Shown: positions 1 to 7,866, numbered from the stretch's first letter. The stretch: 23,383 nucleotides of DNA from Collinsella sp. (GCA_019414025.1 DXMU01000025.1:1-23383); one strand, 5' to 3'. The notes: generated by a model not told the origin, from the letters alone. Made by a program: numbers and translations.

Positions 1-1
1 C

Positions 2-928
2 CTGATTCCGGCCATCGTCGCCCCCGTCCACGCGGTCATCGAGGCCCAGGCGCCCGCCGGTTCCCCGCATGCACCGTCGTTGCGCCCTCATGCCAAGTAC
101 GCCGAACCCGTACTCACCTTCGACCATGTTGAGTTTGCCTATCCCAATGGCGGCGCCGCCGTACACGACCTTAACCTGACGCTCTATCCCGGCGAGCTCG
201 TGGGCATCGTCGGCCAAAACGGTGCCGGCAAGACCACGCTCACCAAGCTGCTCACAGGCCTGCTCAAGCCCGCCTCGGGCAGCGTGCGCGTCACGGGACT
301 GGATACTGCGGCCGTTCCCACGAGCCGCATCGCCCGCGAAGTCGCAACCCTCTTCCAAAACCCCGACCGCCAGATCTGCAAGGATACCGTACTCGACGAG
401 GTCGCTTTTGGCCTGGACCTTGCCGGCATCGACCGTGCCGAGGCTCTGCGTCGTGCTCAACTTGTTATCGACCGCTTTGGCCTGCCTGCCGATGAGGCAC
501 CTTTCTCGCTTTCGCGCGGCCAGCGACAAATGGTGGCGCTTGCCTCCGTCGTAGTGGTTGAGCCCAAGATCGTCGTGCTCGACGAGCCCACGAGCGGCCT
601 TGATTACCGCGAGTGCATGACCGTCATGGAAACGGTGCGCACCATGGCCGAGCGCGGCTGCGCCGTGATTATGGTCTGTCACGACATGGAAGTCGTTTCC
701 GACTTTGCCGAGCGTATCGTAGTAATGGCCGACGGTCGCATCCTCGGCCGCGGCCGCACGCACGAGCTATTCTCGAACATCGATCTCATGCGGCGTGCCT
801 ACGTGGAGCCTCCCCAGGTTATTGAACTCTCGCGCCGTCTGGCATCTTCCGTCTCGCCCGCTTTTGCGCAGGTGAGCGAGGTCACCGATGTCGTTCGAAT
901 TACCAAGGAGATGGTCCGCCGTGGTTAA
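2..928 (+). CDS. ECF transporter ATP-binding protein (5'-truncated by window edge)
   Basis: This is an ABC ATPase that would power an energy-coupling-factor vitamin or metal importer at the inner face of the membrane. Counting from the TTG at 80, Walker A is GQNGAGKTT (residues 45-53), followed by the Q-loop LFQNPDRQ, an ABC signature LSRGQ (usual form LSGGQ), Walker B VVLDEP and the H-loop VCHD. The frame stays open from 80 back to base 2, and the upstream residues (LIPAIVAPVHAV...) have no obvious ribosome site at 80. I therefore read it as the tail of a longer protein, probably a fused double ATPase as often seen in ECF systems. It overlaps the EcfT gene by 8 bases, which suggests translational coupling. 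The substrate-binding S component is not in the window, so the cargo is unknown. Confidence 0.85.
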   Translation: MIPAIVAPVHAVIEAQAPAGSPHAPSLRPHAKYAEPVLTFDHVEFAYPNGGAAVHDLNLTLYPGELVGIVGQNGAGKTTLTKLLTGLLKPASGSVRVTGLDTAAVPTSRIAREVATLFQNPDRQICKDTVLDEVAFGLDLAGIDRAEALRRAQLVIDRFGLPADEAPFSLSRGQRQMVALASVVVVEPKIVVLDEPTSGLDYRECMTVMETVRTMAERGCAVIMVCHDMEVVSDFAERIVVMADGRILGRGRTHELFSNIDLMRRAYVEPPQVIELSRRLASSVSPAFAQVSEVTDVVRITKEMVRRG

Positions 929-1667
929 CGTCATCGACTACATGCCGGGCGATACGCTACTGCATCGCCTGAACCCCGTCGTCAAACTGGGCCTCGCCGC
1001 CGCCATCATCGTCGGCATCTTCTTGTCCGACACCTACGTGGCGCTGCTGGGCTTTTTGGCACTCACCCTTGCGCTGGGTGCCTATGCCGGTGTCGTCGAC
1101 CGTCTGTTCTCGCTGCTCAAGTTGCTGATTCCGCTCGCGCTTATCATGCTGGTGCTCCAGCTGGCCTTTATGCGCGATGGCAACGTTGTGTGGGGCTTTA
1201 TCACCGACACGGGCCTCATCACAGGATCGAAGGCCTGTCTGCGCCTGCTGGGTGTGGCGTTACCGCTCATCCTCATGCTCATAGTGACCAAGCTCAACGA
1301 CCTTGCCAACGCCTGCGTCGAGGTGCTGCACGTGCCGTATCGCTATGCCTTCACCTTTACCACGGCGCTACGCTTTGTGCCGGTGTTTGGTCAGGAGATG
1401 AACGCCATCATGGAAGCGCAGACCGCACGCGGCGTCGAGTACGACACCAAGAACCCCATCAAGAAGCTTAAGCTCATGCTGCCACTGTGCGTGCCACTGC
1501 TCATCTCGAGCGTGGGCAAGACCGATGCCACAGCCTTGGCGGCAGAACAGCGCGGCTTCTATCTGCGTACACGCGCCAGCTCGTACAAGCGCTACCCCAT
1601 CAAAGGCCTGGACATCGCCGTGCTCATCGTCAGCATCGCCCTCATCGCCATCGGCTTCCTGTTCTAG
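921..1667 (+). CDS. ECF transporter transmembrane protein EcfT
   Basis: This 248-residue polytopic membrane protein couples the ECF ATPases to the substrate-binding S component. Hydrophobic segments fill most of the protein. The two short EcfT coupling motifs are visible: AQTARGVEYD in the middle and AAEQRGF further on; each carries the Arg-Gly pair that docks into the ATPases. I chose the GTG at 921 because AAGGAG lies at 905-910, ten bases upstream, and the residues from there (VNVIDYMPGDTLLHRLNP) match the typical EcfT start. An ATG at 888 in the same frame sits inside the ATPase gene without a ribosome site. The gene ends before a strong terminator, so this ATPase-EcfT pair is the tail of its operon. 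Confidence 0.9.
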   Translation: MVNVIDYMPGDTLLHRLNPVVKLGLAAAIIVGIFLSDTYVALLGFLALTLALGAYAGVVDRLFSLLKLLIPLALIMLVLQLAFMRDGNVVWGFITDTGLITGSKACLRLLGVALPLILMLIVTKLNDLANACVEVLHVPYRYAFTFTTALRFVPVFGQEMNAIMEAQTARGVEYDTKNPIKKLKLMLPLCVPLLISSVGKTDATALAAEQRGFYLRTRASSYKRYPIKGLDIAVLIVSIALIAIGFLF

Positions 1668-1696
1668 TTCGCCACCGGCAGCAACCGCCCAACGCA

Positions 1697-1740
1697 AAAG
1701 GCCTCGGCTCGCACCAAACGAGCCGAGGCCTTTACTGTTT
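1697..1740 (+). terminator. Rho-independent terminator after ecfT
   Basis: A perfect 14-bp stem pairs 1697-1710 with 1720-1733 around a 9-base loop and is followed by a broken T-rich stretch (tttactgttt). It lies between convergent genes. The leading A-run means it could also act on minus-strand transcripts coming from the racemase operon. Confidence 0.85.
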
Positions 1741-1755
1741 CATCAGATAAAACCT

Positions 1756-1790
1756 ACCAAAATTAACCTGTCCCTTTTTGACAGGTCGGA
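1756..1790 (-). repeat. REP-like palindromic element, diverged copy A
   Basis: Read on the minus strand this contains GGGACAGGTTAATTTTG inside a short hairpin: 1766-1772 pairs with 1780-1786 around a 7-base loop. The GGGACAGGTT core recurs at 15002-15036, and with one change at 16217-16247. Similar cores are known from REP elements linked to Y1/RAYT-type transposases in other bacteria. No transposase gene is visible here. Confidence 0.5.
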
Positions 1791-1792
1791 AG

Positions 1793-2539
1793 CTAGAGGC
1801 GGTAGGGGGCGCCGCTGCGGATGATGGATTCGCGCACCAGGACATCCATGGCATCGAGGGTGATCTCGGGCATCTCTCGATACTTCTGCAGCACCGATAG
1901 CTCGGTGCAGGCCAGAATGACACGGTCGCAGCCGCTACGGGCGAACTCCCACATCACGCGGTCGAACTTATCCATATCGGGCTCACGTCCGGCTTTCACA
2001 TCATCGTAGATAAGCGACATCACATCGTTCTGACGTTTCTCGCTGGGATAGACGACCTCAACACCCGCAGCCTCGCATTCGCGGCCGTAGACGCCCGCGC
2101 CCACGGTTCCGTCGGTGCCCATAATGCCAATCTTGTGCACCGGCTCGGCCGGCATACTCAGGTTGGGGTCGAACTCGCACTCCCCCATCACCGCACCCGC
2201 AAGGGCATAGCGCACCGACTCACGCGGCATGTGGATAATCGGCACCTTCGTAAACGACTGGATCTGGTCGTAGAAGTAGTGCGACGTGTTGCAGGGAATG
2301 GCAATGTGCGCACAGCCCAGCGACTCGAGTGCCTGGGCACACTCTTTCATGGTCGCCAGCAGCTTGGCATGCTCGCCGGTCTTAATGGCAAGCGTGCGGT
2401 CGGGCATGGTCGACTTGGAGAGCACCACCATGTCGATATGTTCCTGATCGCAGGCAGCAGCCGTATGGCGCACCACCTGGTCGTAGTAATACGACGTGGC
2501 CTCGGCGCCCATGCCGCCGATAACTCCCAGCTTTTCCAT
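1793..2539 (-). CDS. Aspartate/glutamate racemase family protein
   Basis: A 248-residue cofactor-independent amino-acid racemase. The two catalytic cysteines of the family are present in their usual settings: C83 in IPCNTSH and C211 in ACTELS, one per half of the pseudo-symmetric fold. The start is the ATG at 2539, preceded by AAGGAGG with good spacing; the frame extends further upstream, but those residues do not look like the family. It is the second gene of an operon with the ATP-grasp ligase at 2624-3880, separated by 84 bases that hold a GC-rich hairpin. In enterococci and lactococci an aspartate racemase gene accompanies the D-aspartate ligase gene, so L-Asp to D-Asp for peptidoglycan is the likely reaction. 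Glutamate racemase is less likely. Confidence 0.88.
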   Translation of the reverse strand: MEKLGVIGGMGAEATSYYYDQVVRHTAAACDQEHIDMVVLSKSTMPDRTLAIKTGEHAKLLATMKECAQALESLGCAHIAIPCNTSHYFYDQIQSFTKVPIIHMPRESVRYALAGAVMGECEFDPNLSMPAEPVHKIGIMGTDGTVGAGVYGRECEAAGVEVVYPSEKRQNDVMSLIYDDVKAGREPDMDKFDRVMWEFARSGCDRVILACTELSVLQKYREMPEITLDAMDVLVRESIIRSGAPYRL

Positions 2540-2584
2540 CGCCGCCTCCTTGGTGACGCTTGCGCAATTGCGCGTATCATACCC

Positions 2585-2614
2585 GCGCCCGCCCGATGTA
2601 AACCGGACGGGCGC
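2585..2614 (-). other. Intercistronic hairpin between ligase and racemase genes
   Basis: An 11-bp GC-rich stem (2585-2595 with 2604-2614; the single mismatch becomes a G-U pair on the minus-strand RNA) has an 8-base loop. No T-run follows on the minus strand, so I read it as an mRNA-stability or partial-attenuation element, not a terminator. A perfect 12-bp palindrome, GCGCAATTGCGC, lies just downstream at 2562-2573. Confidence 0.5.
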
Positions 2615-2623
2615 CGCACTCAT

Positions 2624-3880
2624 CTACTTATAATACGTCTTGAACAGCTTAAAGTGGCGCAGCTTGGTGTGCCACATGCGCAGCCAGCGGTTAAAGACAA
2701 AGTCGCCCTTCATAAACGAAGGGTCGGCGCCCTTGCCTTCCTTGTCCAGGCGATGCACCTTAGCGCGCAGCTCGGGATCCTTGACGTACTTGTCGACGAC
2801 GCCCATGGGAACGACCATCCACAGCGCCTCGTCCTGCGCCGTCACAAACTCCGGCTCAAACGGGCGGTTGAACACATACTCGTCCACCACATACTTGGCA
2901 ACGTTAAAGCCGCTGTTAGTGACGTAGTAGTTGCTGCGACCTTGGCGCGTGTTGAAATCGAAGAACTTAAACGAGCCGTCGCGTTCGTCGTACTTAACGT
3001 CAAAGTTGGAATAACCCACAAAGTGAAGGTCCTCGAGCAACTTGCGCACGCCGCCCATGAGCTCGTCATTGGGCTCGGTGATGATACAGGCGTGGTTGCC
3101 GACACCGTGAGGCTGATGCTCCTCGAGCAGCACGTGACCCAGGCACATCATGCGCACCTTGCCGTTGCGGTCGGAATAACTGGTGAGCACGCGCATGTAC
3201 TCGTCATTGCCGGGCACGCGATCCTGCAAGATCAGGTCGTCGGTGTAGCCGCTGGCATACGAGTCGCGAATGACCTGTTCCAGCTCGGCACGGTCGGCAA
3301 TCTCATAGGCCTTTTTCTGGCCCTCGAACTCGTGCTGCCACCACATGATGCCGTCAGAAGGCTTCAGAATCATCGGGTAAGGAAAATCGATCTGGTCGAG
3401 CACTTCGGCAGGTGCCTCGCCTTGGGCGTTCAGCATCGCCATGGTGAAGGTAAAGGTATGCGGATAGGGCACGCCATGCTTCTCGCACAGCTCGTAGAAG
3501 ATCTCCTTCTTCTGACACTGCTCAAGCATGCTGTAGGGAGCGTAAGGCGCGACGATGTTATCCGCCAACTCATGGGCATCCTTGGCCTGAGCCACGAGGG
3601 CAACATAGTTATCGCCACAGCCCACAAGAACAATCGTCTTATCGGCATGCGCTTGGGCAATGCCGTTGACGGTCCTGAGCATCACGGGCATGGTATCGAT
3701 ATCCACGTTGGGCGTGTAGTCGATAATCTGGCTGCGGTACGCGGGACCCGTCTGGTACTTGCCAAAGACCAGGCTCTTGACCTGGTACTCCTCGTAGAAG
3801 GCGCGCGCCACCGAATAGGCGTTGATGTCGCCACCGAGCAGCACGGGAATAAACTCGCGCTCTGTAAACTGCAATGCCAT
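2624..3880 (-). CDS. ATP-grasp ligase, D-aspartate ligase (Asl) type
   Basis: A 418-residue cytoplasmic ATP-grasp enzyme. From memory, the protein follows the enterococcal D-aspartate ligase closely along its length: FIPVLLGGDINAYSVARAFY at the start, then a KEIFYELCEKHGVPYP segment. These are followed by the ATP-binding lysine strand PMILKPSDG, FEGQKKAYEI, VRMMCLGHVLLEE, and the metal-binding strand FFDFNTRQGRSNYY. Such enzymes activate the beta-carboxyl of D-Asp and attach it to the side-chain amine of the third residue of the peptidoglycan stem, forming the cross-bridge. The start at 3880 has AGGAAG seven bases upstream. The racemase downstream would supply D-Asp. Substrate stereochemistry cannot be proved from sequence; other carboxylate-amine ligases of this fold remain possible. 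Confidence 0.8.
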   Translation of the reverse strand: MALQFTEREFIPVLLGGDINAYSVARAFYEEYQVKSLVFGKYQTGPAYRSQIIDYTPNVDIDTMPVMLRTVNGIAQAHADKTIVLVGCGDNYVALVAQAKDAHELADNIVAPYAPYSMLEQCQKKEIFYELCEKHGVPYPHTFTFTMAMLNAQGEAPAEVLDQIDFPYPMILKPSDGIMWWQHEFEGQKKAYEIADRAELEQVIRDSYASGYTDDLILQDRVPGNDEYMRVLTSYSDRNGKVRMMCLGHVLLEEHQPHGVGNHACIITEPNDELMGGVRKLLEDLHFVGYSNFDVKYDERDGSFKFFDFNTRQGRSNYYVTNSGFNVAKYVVDEYVFNRPFEPEFVTAQDEALWMVVPMGVVDKYVKDPELRAKVHRLDKEGKGADPSFMKGDFVFNRWLRMWHTKLRHFKLFKTYYK

Positions 3881-3936
3881 GGAAACTTCCTATCATGAAC
3901 TGCCCACACAACGGGCGGTCTTTGCGCAACTGATTT

Positions 3937-3966
3937 ATTCTAGCGTGCCAAACCGCCGGCGCCCAA
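3937..3966 (-). promoter_or_regulatory. Candidate sigma-70-type promoter for the D-Asp ligase operon
   Basis: On the minus strand a -35 TTGGGC (3961-3966) and a -10 TAGAAT (3937-3942) are separated by 18 bases, about 50 bases before the ligase start codon. The -10 is one base from consensus; the -35 is weak. Confidence 0.45.
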
Positions 3967-4072
3967 AGCTCCACCGTATCTATGGCAATCAGCGCAATTA
4001 TCCAGCATGAAATCCGCCCTCGCCGTGATGGGACCCTGTAGTTGCAAAACCCCACATGAGGCGACTTTTGAT

Positions 4073-4097
4073 AAACAAAAACCCTCTCGACAGGGTT
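4073..4097 (-). terminator. Weak terminator-like hairpin on the minus strand
   Basis: A 6-bp stem (4080-4085 with 4092-4097) is followed on the minus strand by TTTTTGTTT. No minus-strand gene ends here, so it may be a remnant, end an unseen small RNA, or block antisense transcription. The stem is short. Confidence 0.3.
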
Positions 4098-4100
4098 CCG

Positions 4101-4210
4101 TAACGTTAAAGTTGAACTCTATGGTTTCTCAACAATTCACCATTCCCGCAGGTCAAGGCCAAAGCCTCAAGTTCAACTTGACCCTTTAGAACCTTTAAGG
4201 TTCAAGTTGA
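4101..4210. promoter_or_regulatory. Cluster of AAGTT/AACTT palindromes upstream of the secreted hydrolase
   Basis: Within about 110 bases are TAACGTTA (4101-4108), the 15-base odd palindrome TCAAGTTCAACTTGA (4167-4181) and the 15-base odd palindrome GAACCTTTAAGGTTC (4189-4203). A 9-bp inverted pair, TCAACTTGA (4173-4181) and TCAAGTTGA (4202-4210), spans the last two. The first palindrome resembles MerR/SoxR-type operators (CCTCAAGTT-AACTTGAGG). No regulator gene is nearby, so the binding protein is unknown. The rest of the 393-base gap (3881-4273) shows no gene. Confidence 0.4.
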
Positions 4211-4225
4211 GGTCGAAAGCAGTAG

Positions 4226-4231
4226 TAGAAT
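4226..4231 (+). promoter_or_regulatory. Candidate -10 box for the secreted hydrolase gene
   Basis: TAGAAT lies 43 bases before the ATG at 4274 and just after the palindrome cluster. No good -35 hexamer is found 16-18 bases upstream (CAAGTT at 4203-4208), which would fit a promoter that needs an activator. Confidence 0.35.
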
Positions 4232-4273
4232 ACCGTTCGAACCATAACCTACGATTGATTGCAGAGGGACTGG

Positions 4274-5407
4274 ATGCAGCATTCGAATCATCGCGCCGCA
4301 GCGCTCATTGCGTCGAAGCCGGCTCGTATCATCACGAGCGCCGCGCTCGCCGTTGCGCTGACGGCCACGCCGATGCTCTCCCCCGTTGCGGCGTATGCCG
4401 CCTCGCAGGCAACGCAGGACCAGCTTTCCGCAGCCCAGCAGAAGATCGAAGCCGCCACGAGCGCCTACAACGACGCCCGCACCAAACTCGATGACCTGCA
4501 AAAGCAGATTGACTCCAATGAGGCAAGCATCGAGGAAATCGAGGCTAAGCTTCCCGAGCAGCAGGCCAAAGCAAGCTCCGCCATGCGCGATCTGTACAAG
4601 TATCAGAAGGGCACCAACCCCATCGTGAGCTTCCTGGTCAACGCGCAGAGCCTGGGTGAGTTCATCACGACCTGCAAATACACCAACCAGATCACGAGCT
4701 CGAGCGTCGACGAGATCGAACAGCTTAATAACATGCAAACCGAACTCGAGCAGAACAAGGCTGAGCTCCAGCAGGCCAAGTCTCAGCTTGAGGCAGAGCA
4801 GAAAAACGCCGAGGATGCGTTGGCTCAGGCCCAGCAGCTCCGCAGCGAGGCACAGGCAAAAGCCGAGCAGGAAAATGCCGCCGAGCTTGCCAAGCTTGAG
4901 GCCGATAAGGCCGCTGCCGCCGAGAAGATCTCGGGCGAGGGCGTAAGCGGCAGCAATTCCAGCAGCCAGGCCACCAACACCAACACCACCATCGACACCA
5001 CGGTGAACAACGCCAATACCGGTAGCTCCGATTACGATTCGTTCATTAATGAGTGGACGAGCCGCATCGACAATTATCTCGCCGGCTCCCCCATGGCAGG
5101 CCAGGGCTATAACTTTGCCGTCGCCGCTTGGAATACCGGTGTCGACCCCCGTTGGTCCCCCGCCATCGCCTGCATCGAGAGCACCAAGGGTGCTTATTGC
5201 GCCAATTCTTACAACGCCTGGGGCTGGAGTGCCCGTGGCGGCGGTTGGCGCAGCTTTGGCAGCTGGAGCGAGGGCATCTCCGCTCACGTTGCCTATCTGG
5301 GCGCCAACTACGGCTCCACCCTTACCCCGGCAGCGGCCAAAAAGTACTGCCCGCCCACGTGGCAGGACTGGTACAACAAAGTCGCCGCTCAGATGAACCG
5401 CATCTAA
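4274..5407 (+). CDS. Secreted coiled-coil peptidoglycan hydrolase, lysozyme-like C-terminus
   Basis: A 377-residue exported protein. The signal peptide is at residues 1-43 (basic start, hydrophobic 22-41, cleavage after AYA). A long Ala/Gln/Glu-rich coiled coil (about 46-220) resembles the N-terminal regulatory domain of PcsB/CwlO hydrolases. A Ser/Thr/Asn linker follows (222-255), then a lysozyme-like domain (about 258-377) with IACIESTKGAYC, where E302 is the probable catalytic acid, and NAWGW, as in glucosaminidase or transglycosylase folds. PcsB-type coiled coils often answer to the FtsEX division complex, so a role in cell separation is an inference. The ATG at 4274 has AGAGGG about six bases upstream; a TTG at 4259 is less likely. 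The gene stands alone and ends in a strong terminator. Confidence 0.82.
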   Translation: MQHSNHRAAALIASKPARIITSAALAVALTATPMLSPVAAYAASQATQDQLSAAQQKIEAATSAYNDARTKLDDLQKQIDSNEASIEEIEAKLPEQQAKASSAMRDLYKYQKGTNPIVSFLVNAQSLGEFITTCKYTNQITSSSVDEIEQLNNMQTELEQNKAELQQAKSQLEAEQKNAEDALAQAQQLRSEAQAKAEQENAAELAKLEADKAAAAEKISGEGVSGSNSSSQATNTNTTIDTTVNNANTGSSDYDSFINEWTSRIDNYLAGSPMAGQGYNFAVAAWNTGVDPRWSPAIACIESTKGAYCANSYNAWGWSARGGGWRSFGSWSEGISAHVAYLGANYGSTLTPAAAKKYCPPTWQDWYNKVAAQMNRI

Positions 5408-5417
5408 GCGCAACTGC

Positions 5418-5446
5418 AAAGGGCCCCAATGGGGCCCTTTTCTTTT
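5418..5446 (+). terminator. Rho-independent terminator after the secreted hydrolase
   Basis: A perfect 10-bp stem (5418-5427 with 5431-5440) with a 3-base loop and a T-rich tail (ttttctttt). It reaches the stop codon of the convergent kinase gene and could terminate both strands. Confidence 0.88.
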
Positions 5447-6824
5447 AGGTAGCGGAGGTATCGACGACGCCGGTCGCATTGGCAATCGCGACTATGACGA
5501 TCATGCATAGGAGCAGCACACCCAATGCCTTGAGCCAGAGTTTCGCGAGTTTCTTGCCGCGATGGCTGTCGAGCAGTGCGAATCGCCGACGAAGACGGCG
5601 CTTATCGAGCAGCGCAAAATGCATAAGCACCATAAGGCCATCGACAAAGAAAAAATACTCGATTATGAGAAGCCACGTCGGGTAGCTTTGGTTTGCTCCC
5701 GTGGGGTGAAAGACGGCAAAGTGACTTCCGGCAAAGAACACAAGTAGCGAGAAGCAGACGAGCGCATTCCAAATGCGCCCCAGAGACTCCGGAACGCGAG
5801 AGAGCAGACCGCATGCAGCGGAGGCGGCAGGCCTAGGAAGCCCTGCGGGGTTCTGGAGCCCTTGGAGCGTCAACACCGTCTCCGAGGCCGGAGTACGGAC
5901 AGGCGCAGGTGTAGGAGGCCGCACGGGGCGGCTCAGATCGTATGCCGAGCGCGTCGCCCGTCCCAACGCTTCCGCACTCGCAAAACGCTTGGCCGGGTCG
6001 AGCGCCATCGACATGCAGACGGCATCGGCAAGTGGAGTGGGAATGCCACGCGCCTCGCATTGCTCGCGCATGTCGAGCCCTGGTTTAGGGTCGACTCCCG
6101 TCAAGCAGAAGAACAACAGGGCGCCAAGTGCGTAGACGTCGCTGCGCACACTCGTCTGCCCAAACCCATACTGCTCGGGCGGCGCATAGGGTCGCGTGCC
6201 AAACTTGACGGTGTCGGCATCGGCGCCATCGCGCCATACGCGCGCGATCCCCAAGTCGATAATCACCAGCGACGAAAACGTCAGGCCCTCATCGAGCGTA
6301 CAGTTCGCACCCGTCACGATGATATTCGACGGTTTGAGGTCGCGATGGATCACCGGCGCCGACGTCTCCCCCGCCATTGCAAAACCGGCGTGGAGCTCGC
6401 CCACGGCATCGCATAGGGCAGGATACAATTCACGCGCATAATCGGGGGTGGCTCCCAGACGGTCCACCAGCACCCCGAGCGTCTCCCCTTCGATGTATTC
6501 CATAACCACGTTGAGCTCGTCGCCCACACGACGACAATCGACGATTCTGGGCAGGTGCTCAAAACGCCTGCCTGCCCGCTGAGCGGCAAACAGACGCTCG
6601 TATGCCCCGCCGATTTGAGCCGAGGCATCGATGCGTTTACGGACAAAGGGGCCGAGCGAACCACCACCGGTTCCTTCAAAGTACACGAGCTCGGTTGTTT
6701 CAACGGACGAGCGCTTAAGTACACGCTCCACGCGATAGCTGTCGTCGCGATCGAGCGACGCCAGATGTTCGGCAAGCGCTGCGGTCAGCTCGTCATCGGA
6801 ATATGTTGTGATCTGAGTATCCAT
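5445..6824 (-). CDS. Membrane-anchored Ser/Thr protein kinase
   Basis: A 459-residue Hanks-type kinase. From the ATG at 6824, the ATP-binding lysine is probably K63 (FVRKRI). The catalytic loop HRDLKPSNIIV is at 160-170, the metal-binding motif is DLG (190-192) instead of DFG, the activation end is GTRPYAPPEQYG (209-220), and SDVYALG is at 228-234. The usual glycine-rich loop is not evident, but the catalytic residues suggest activity. After a Pro-rich linker, three hydrophobic segments (about 352-373, 384-405, 430-450) anchor it; there are no PASTA repeats. The start is uncertain: GGAGG lies only two bases before 6824, and ATG 6833, ATG 6836 and GTG 6854 are in frame. It is third in an operon after the FxLYD and XRE-like genes, 98 bases behind the latter. 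Confidence 0.85.
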   Translation of the reverse strand: MDTQITTYSDDELTAALAEHLASLDRDDSYRVERVLKRSSVETTELVYFEGTGGGSLGPFVRKRIDASAQIGGAYERLFAAQRAGRRFEHLPRIVDCRRVGDELNVVMEYIEGETLGVLVDRLGATPDYARELYPALCDAVGELHAGFAMAGETSAPVIHRDLKPSNIIVTGANCTLDEGLTFSSLVIIDLGIARVWRDGADADTVKFGTRPYAPPEQYGFGQTSVRSDVYALGALLFFCLTGVDPKPGLDMREQCEARGIPTPLADAVCMSMALDPAKRFASAEALGRATRSAYDLSRPVRPPTPAPVRTPASETVLTLQGLQNPAGLPRPAASAACGLLSRVPESLGRIWNALVCFSLLVFFAGSHFAVFHPTGANQSYPTWLLIIEYFFFVDGLMVLMHFALLDKRRLRRRFALLDSHRGKKLAKLWLKALGVLLLCMIVIVAIANATGVVDTSAT

Positions 6825-6922
6825 AGCCTCCATCATAGCGCAGGGCGCAGACACCCCATGGCATCCGCGCCCCGTTCGTTTGCATCGTTGTTCGGCAGCT
6901 CCGCCGGCTCAGATATCAGCCG

Positions 6923-7345
6923 CTAACTCACCGTCTCCTCGCCAAAGCGATACAGCTCCTCGTTGACCTTTTGGAGGCTGCACCCGCGATCGATGCAAAA
7001 GATGATAATCGCATCACGGCGATCCTTGCAGTTAAGGACGCTTACCCCGGCAGCCGTCAGTGCACGGTTGGTCTCTTTGAGCGTCAGCGCCATCGCAAAG
7101 GCAATCTGCAGCACCTTATTGCGACTCGGATTGCGCGAACCAGTAAAGATCTGATAGCCAAAGGTCTCGTTGAGGTCGGCCATACGAACCACGCGCGAGC
7201 GCTCCAAGCCCTTTTCCTGCAGCAGCTGCTTCAGGTAGTCCGAAAGCGACGGGGCGGCAAAGTCGTGCTCCCTGATATAGCCATCGATGTTCGGCGCATC
7301 GAGAAGCTCATTGAGCAGCTCCTCGGTCAGCTTTTTATCGGGCAT
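6923..7345 (-). CDS. XRE-like helix-turn-helix protein, kinase-linked
   Basis: A 140-residue protein. Residues about 34-100 read as an XRE/Cro-type fold: LSDYLKQLLQEKGLERSRV, then a recognition-like helix with SRNPSRNKVLQIAFAM. The tail (LNCKDRRDAIIIFCIDRGCS, VNEELYRFGEE) is typical of small proteins that occur beside Ser/Thr kinases in gut Firmicutes and Actinobacteria. It may bind DNA, or be a phosphorylation target or adaptor of the kinase encoded 98 bases downstream; the choice cannot be made from sequence. The start at 7345 is supported by GGGGGAGGTGA upstream. Only 32 bases separate it from the stop of the FxLYD gene, so the two are probably co-transcribed. Confidence 0.75.
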   Translation of the reverse strand: MPDKKLTEELLNELLDAPNIDGYIREHDFAAPSLSDYLKQLLQEKGLERSRVVRMADLNETFGYQIFTGSRNPSRNKVLQIAFAMALTLKETNRALTAAGVSVLNCKDRRDAIIIFCIDRGCSLQKVNEELYRFGEETVS

Positions 7346-7377
7346 ACGACTTCACCTCCCCCAGTGCATGCAACATG

Positions 7378-7821
7378 CTAGAAACCGCTTACGTCCGAAC
7401 GCTCCCAGCTAGCAACCTGGTCGGGAGACACCGTACCCAGCGCCTCGAACTTCCAGGAGCCGCCCGCCTTCAGATGATTGGTGTTTGCAAGAGCCGTTCC
7501 AACCTGGTTGCCATCGGCATCATACAGAACATACTCAATCTGAATGTAGCTCTTTTCCTTGTCCGTGTTATTGGTCAGCGTGCCCGTGATCTTATAGGCA
7601 AACTGATTGGAGGTGTCTTCAGCCTCATCAGCAATGGTATACGGTTCTTGCGGTTCTTTTTGCTCCTCAGCCTGCTGTGTCGCCTCGACAGGTTTTGCCG
7701 AATCGCTCGCAGACGAATCGGTTGAATTGCCACCCATAGAACCCACGGCACCGACGATAACCAGCACCACGATGACGCCTAGGACAATCTTGCCGATCGG
7801 CTTCTTTCCCTCTTTTGCCAT
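7378..7821 (-). CDS. Membrane-anchored FxLYD-domain-like protein
   Basis: A 147-residue protein with a basic N-terminus, one membrane helix (about residues 10-29), a Ser/Glu/Gln-rich spacer (30-65) and a C-terminal beta domain. That domain contains FAYKITGTLTNNTDKEKSYI, then IQIEYVLYDADGNQVGTA and GGSWKFEA, the pattern of FxLYD domains. These are extracytoplasmic domains of unknown function, common as short cell-surface proteins in Firmicutes and Actinobacteria. The start at 7821 follows AGGAAGGAT. It is first in an operon with the XRE-like protein and the kinase, and a candidate promoter lies at 7867-7895. A role as surface sensor or kinase target is inference only. Confidence 0.75.
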   Translation of the reverse strand: MAKEGKKPIGKIVLGVIVVLVIVGAVGSMGGNSTDSSASDSAKPVEATQQAEEQKEPQEPYTIADEAEDTSNQFAYKITGTLTNNTDKEKSYIQIEYVLYDADGNQVGTALANTNHLKAGGSWKFEALGTVSPDQVASWERSDVSGF

Positions 7822-7866
7822 TATTCATCCTTCCTACGATCCGGCTACCGTGCCGGCACACAGCAC

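Noticed and set aside
888..920. The earlier ATG at 888 as start of EcfT
   Set aside because: It lies inside the ATPase gene without a ribosome site, whereas the GTG at 921 has AAGGAG and begins the conserved EcfT sequence.
2135..3898. A 587-codon open frame on the + strand opposite the racemase and ligase genes
   Set aside because: It is a shadow of two well-recognised minus-strand genes, has repetitive low-complexity His/Leu/Val content, and crosses the ends of both real genes.
4007..4189. A 60-codon + frame in the gap before the secreted hydrolase
   Set aside because: No ribosome site, no recognisable domain, and it spans the palindrome cluster and a hairpin.
4202..5485. A 427-codon minus-strand frame opposite the secreted hydrolase
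   Set aside because: Gly/Leu/Val-rich antisense frame of a gene with a clear signal peptide and catalytic domain; it also runs through a terminator.
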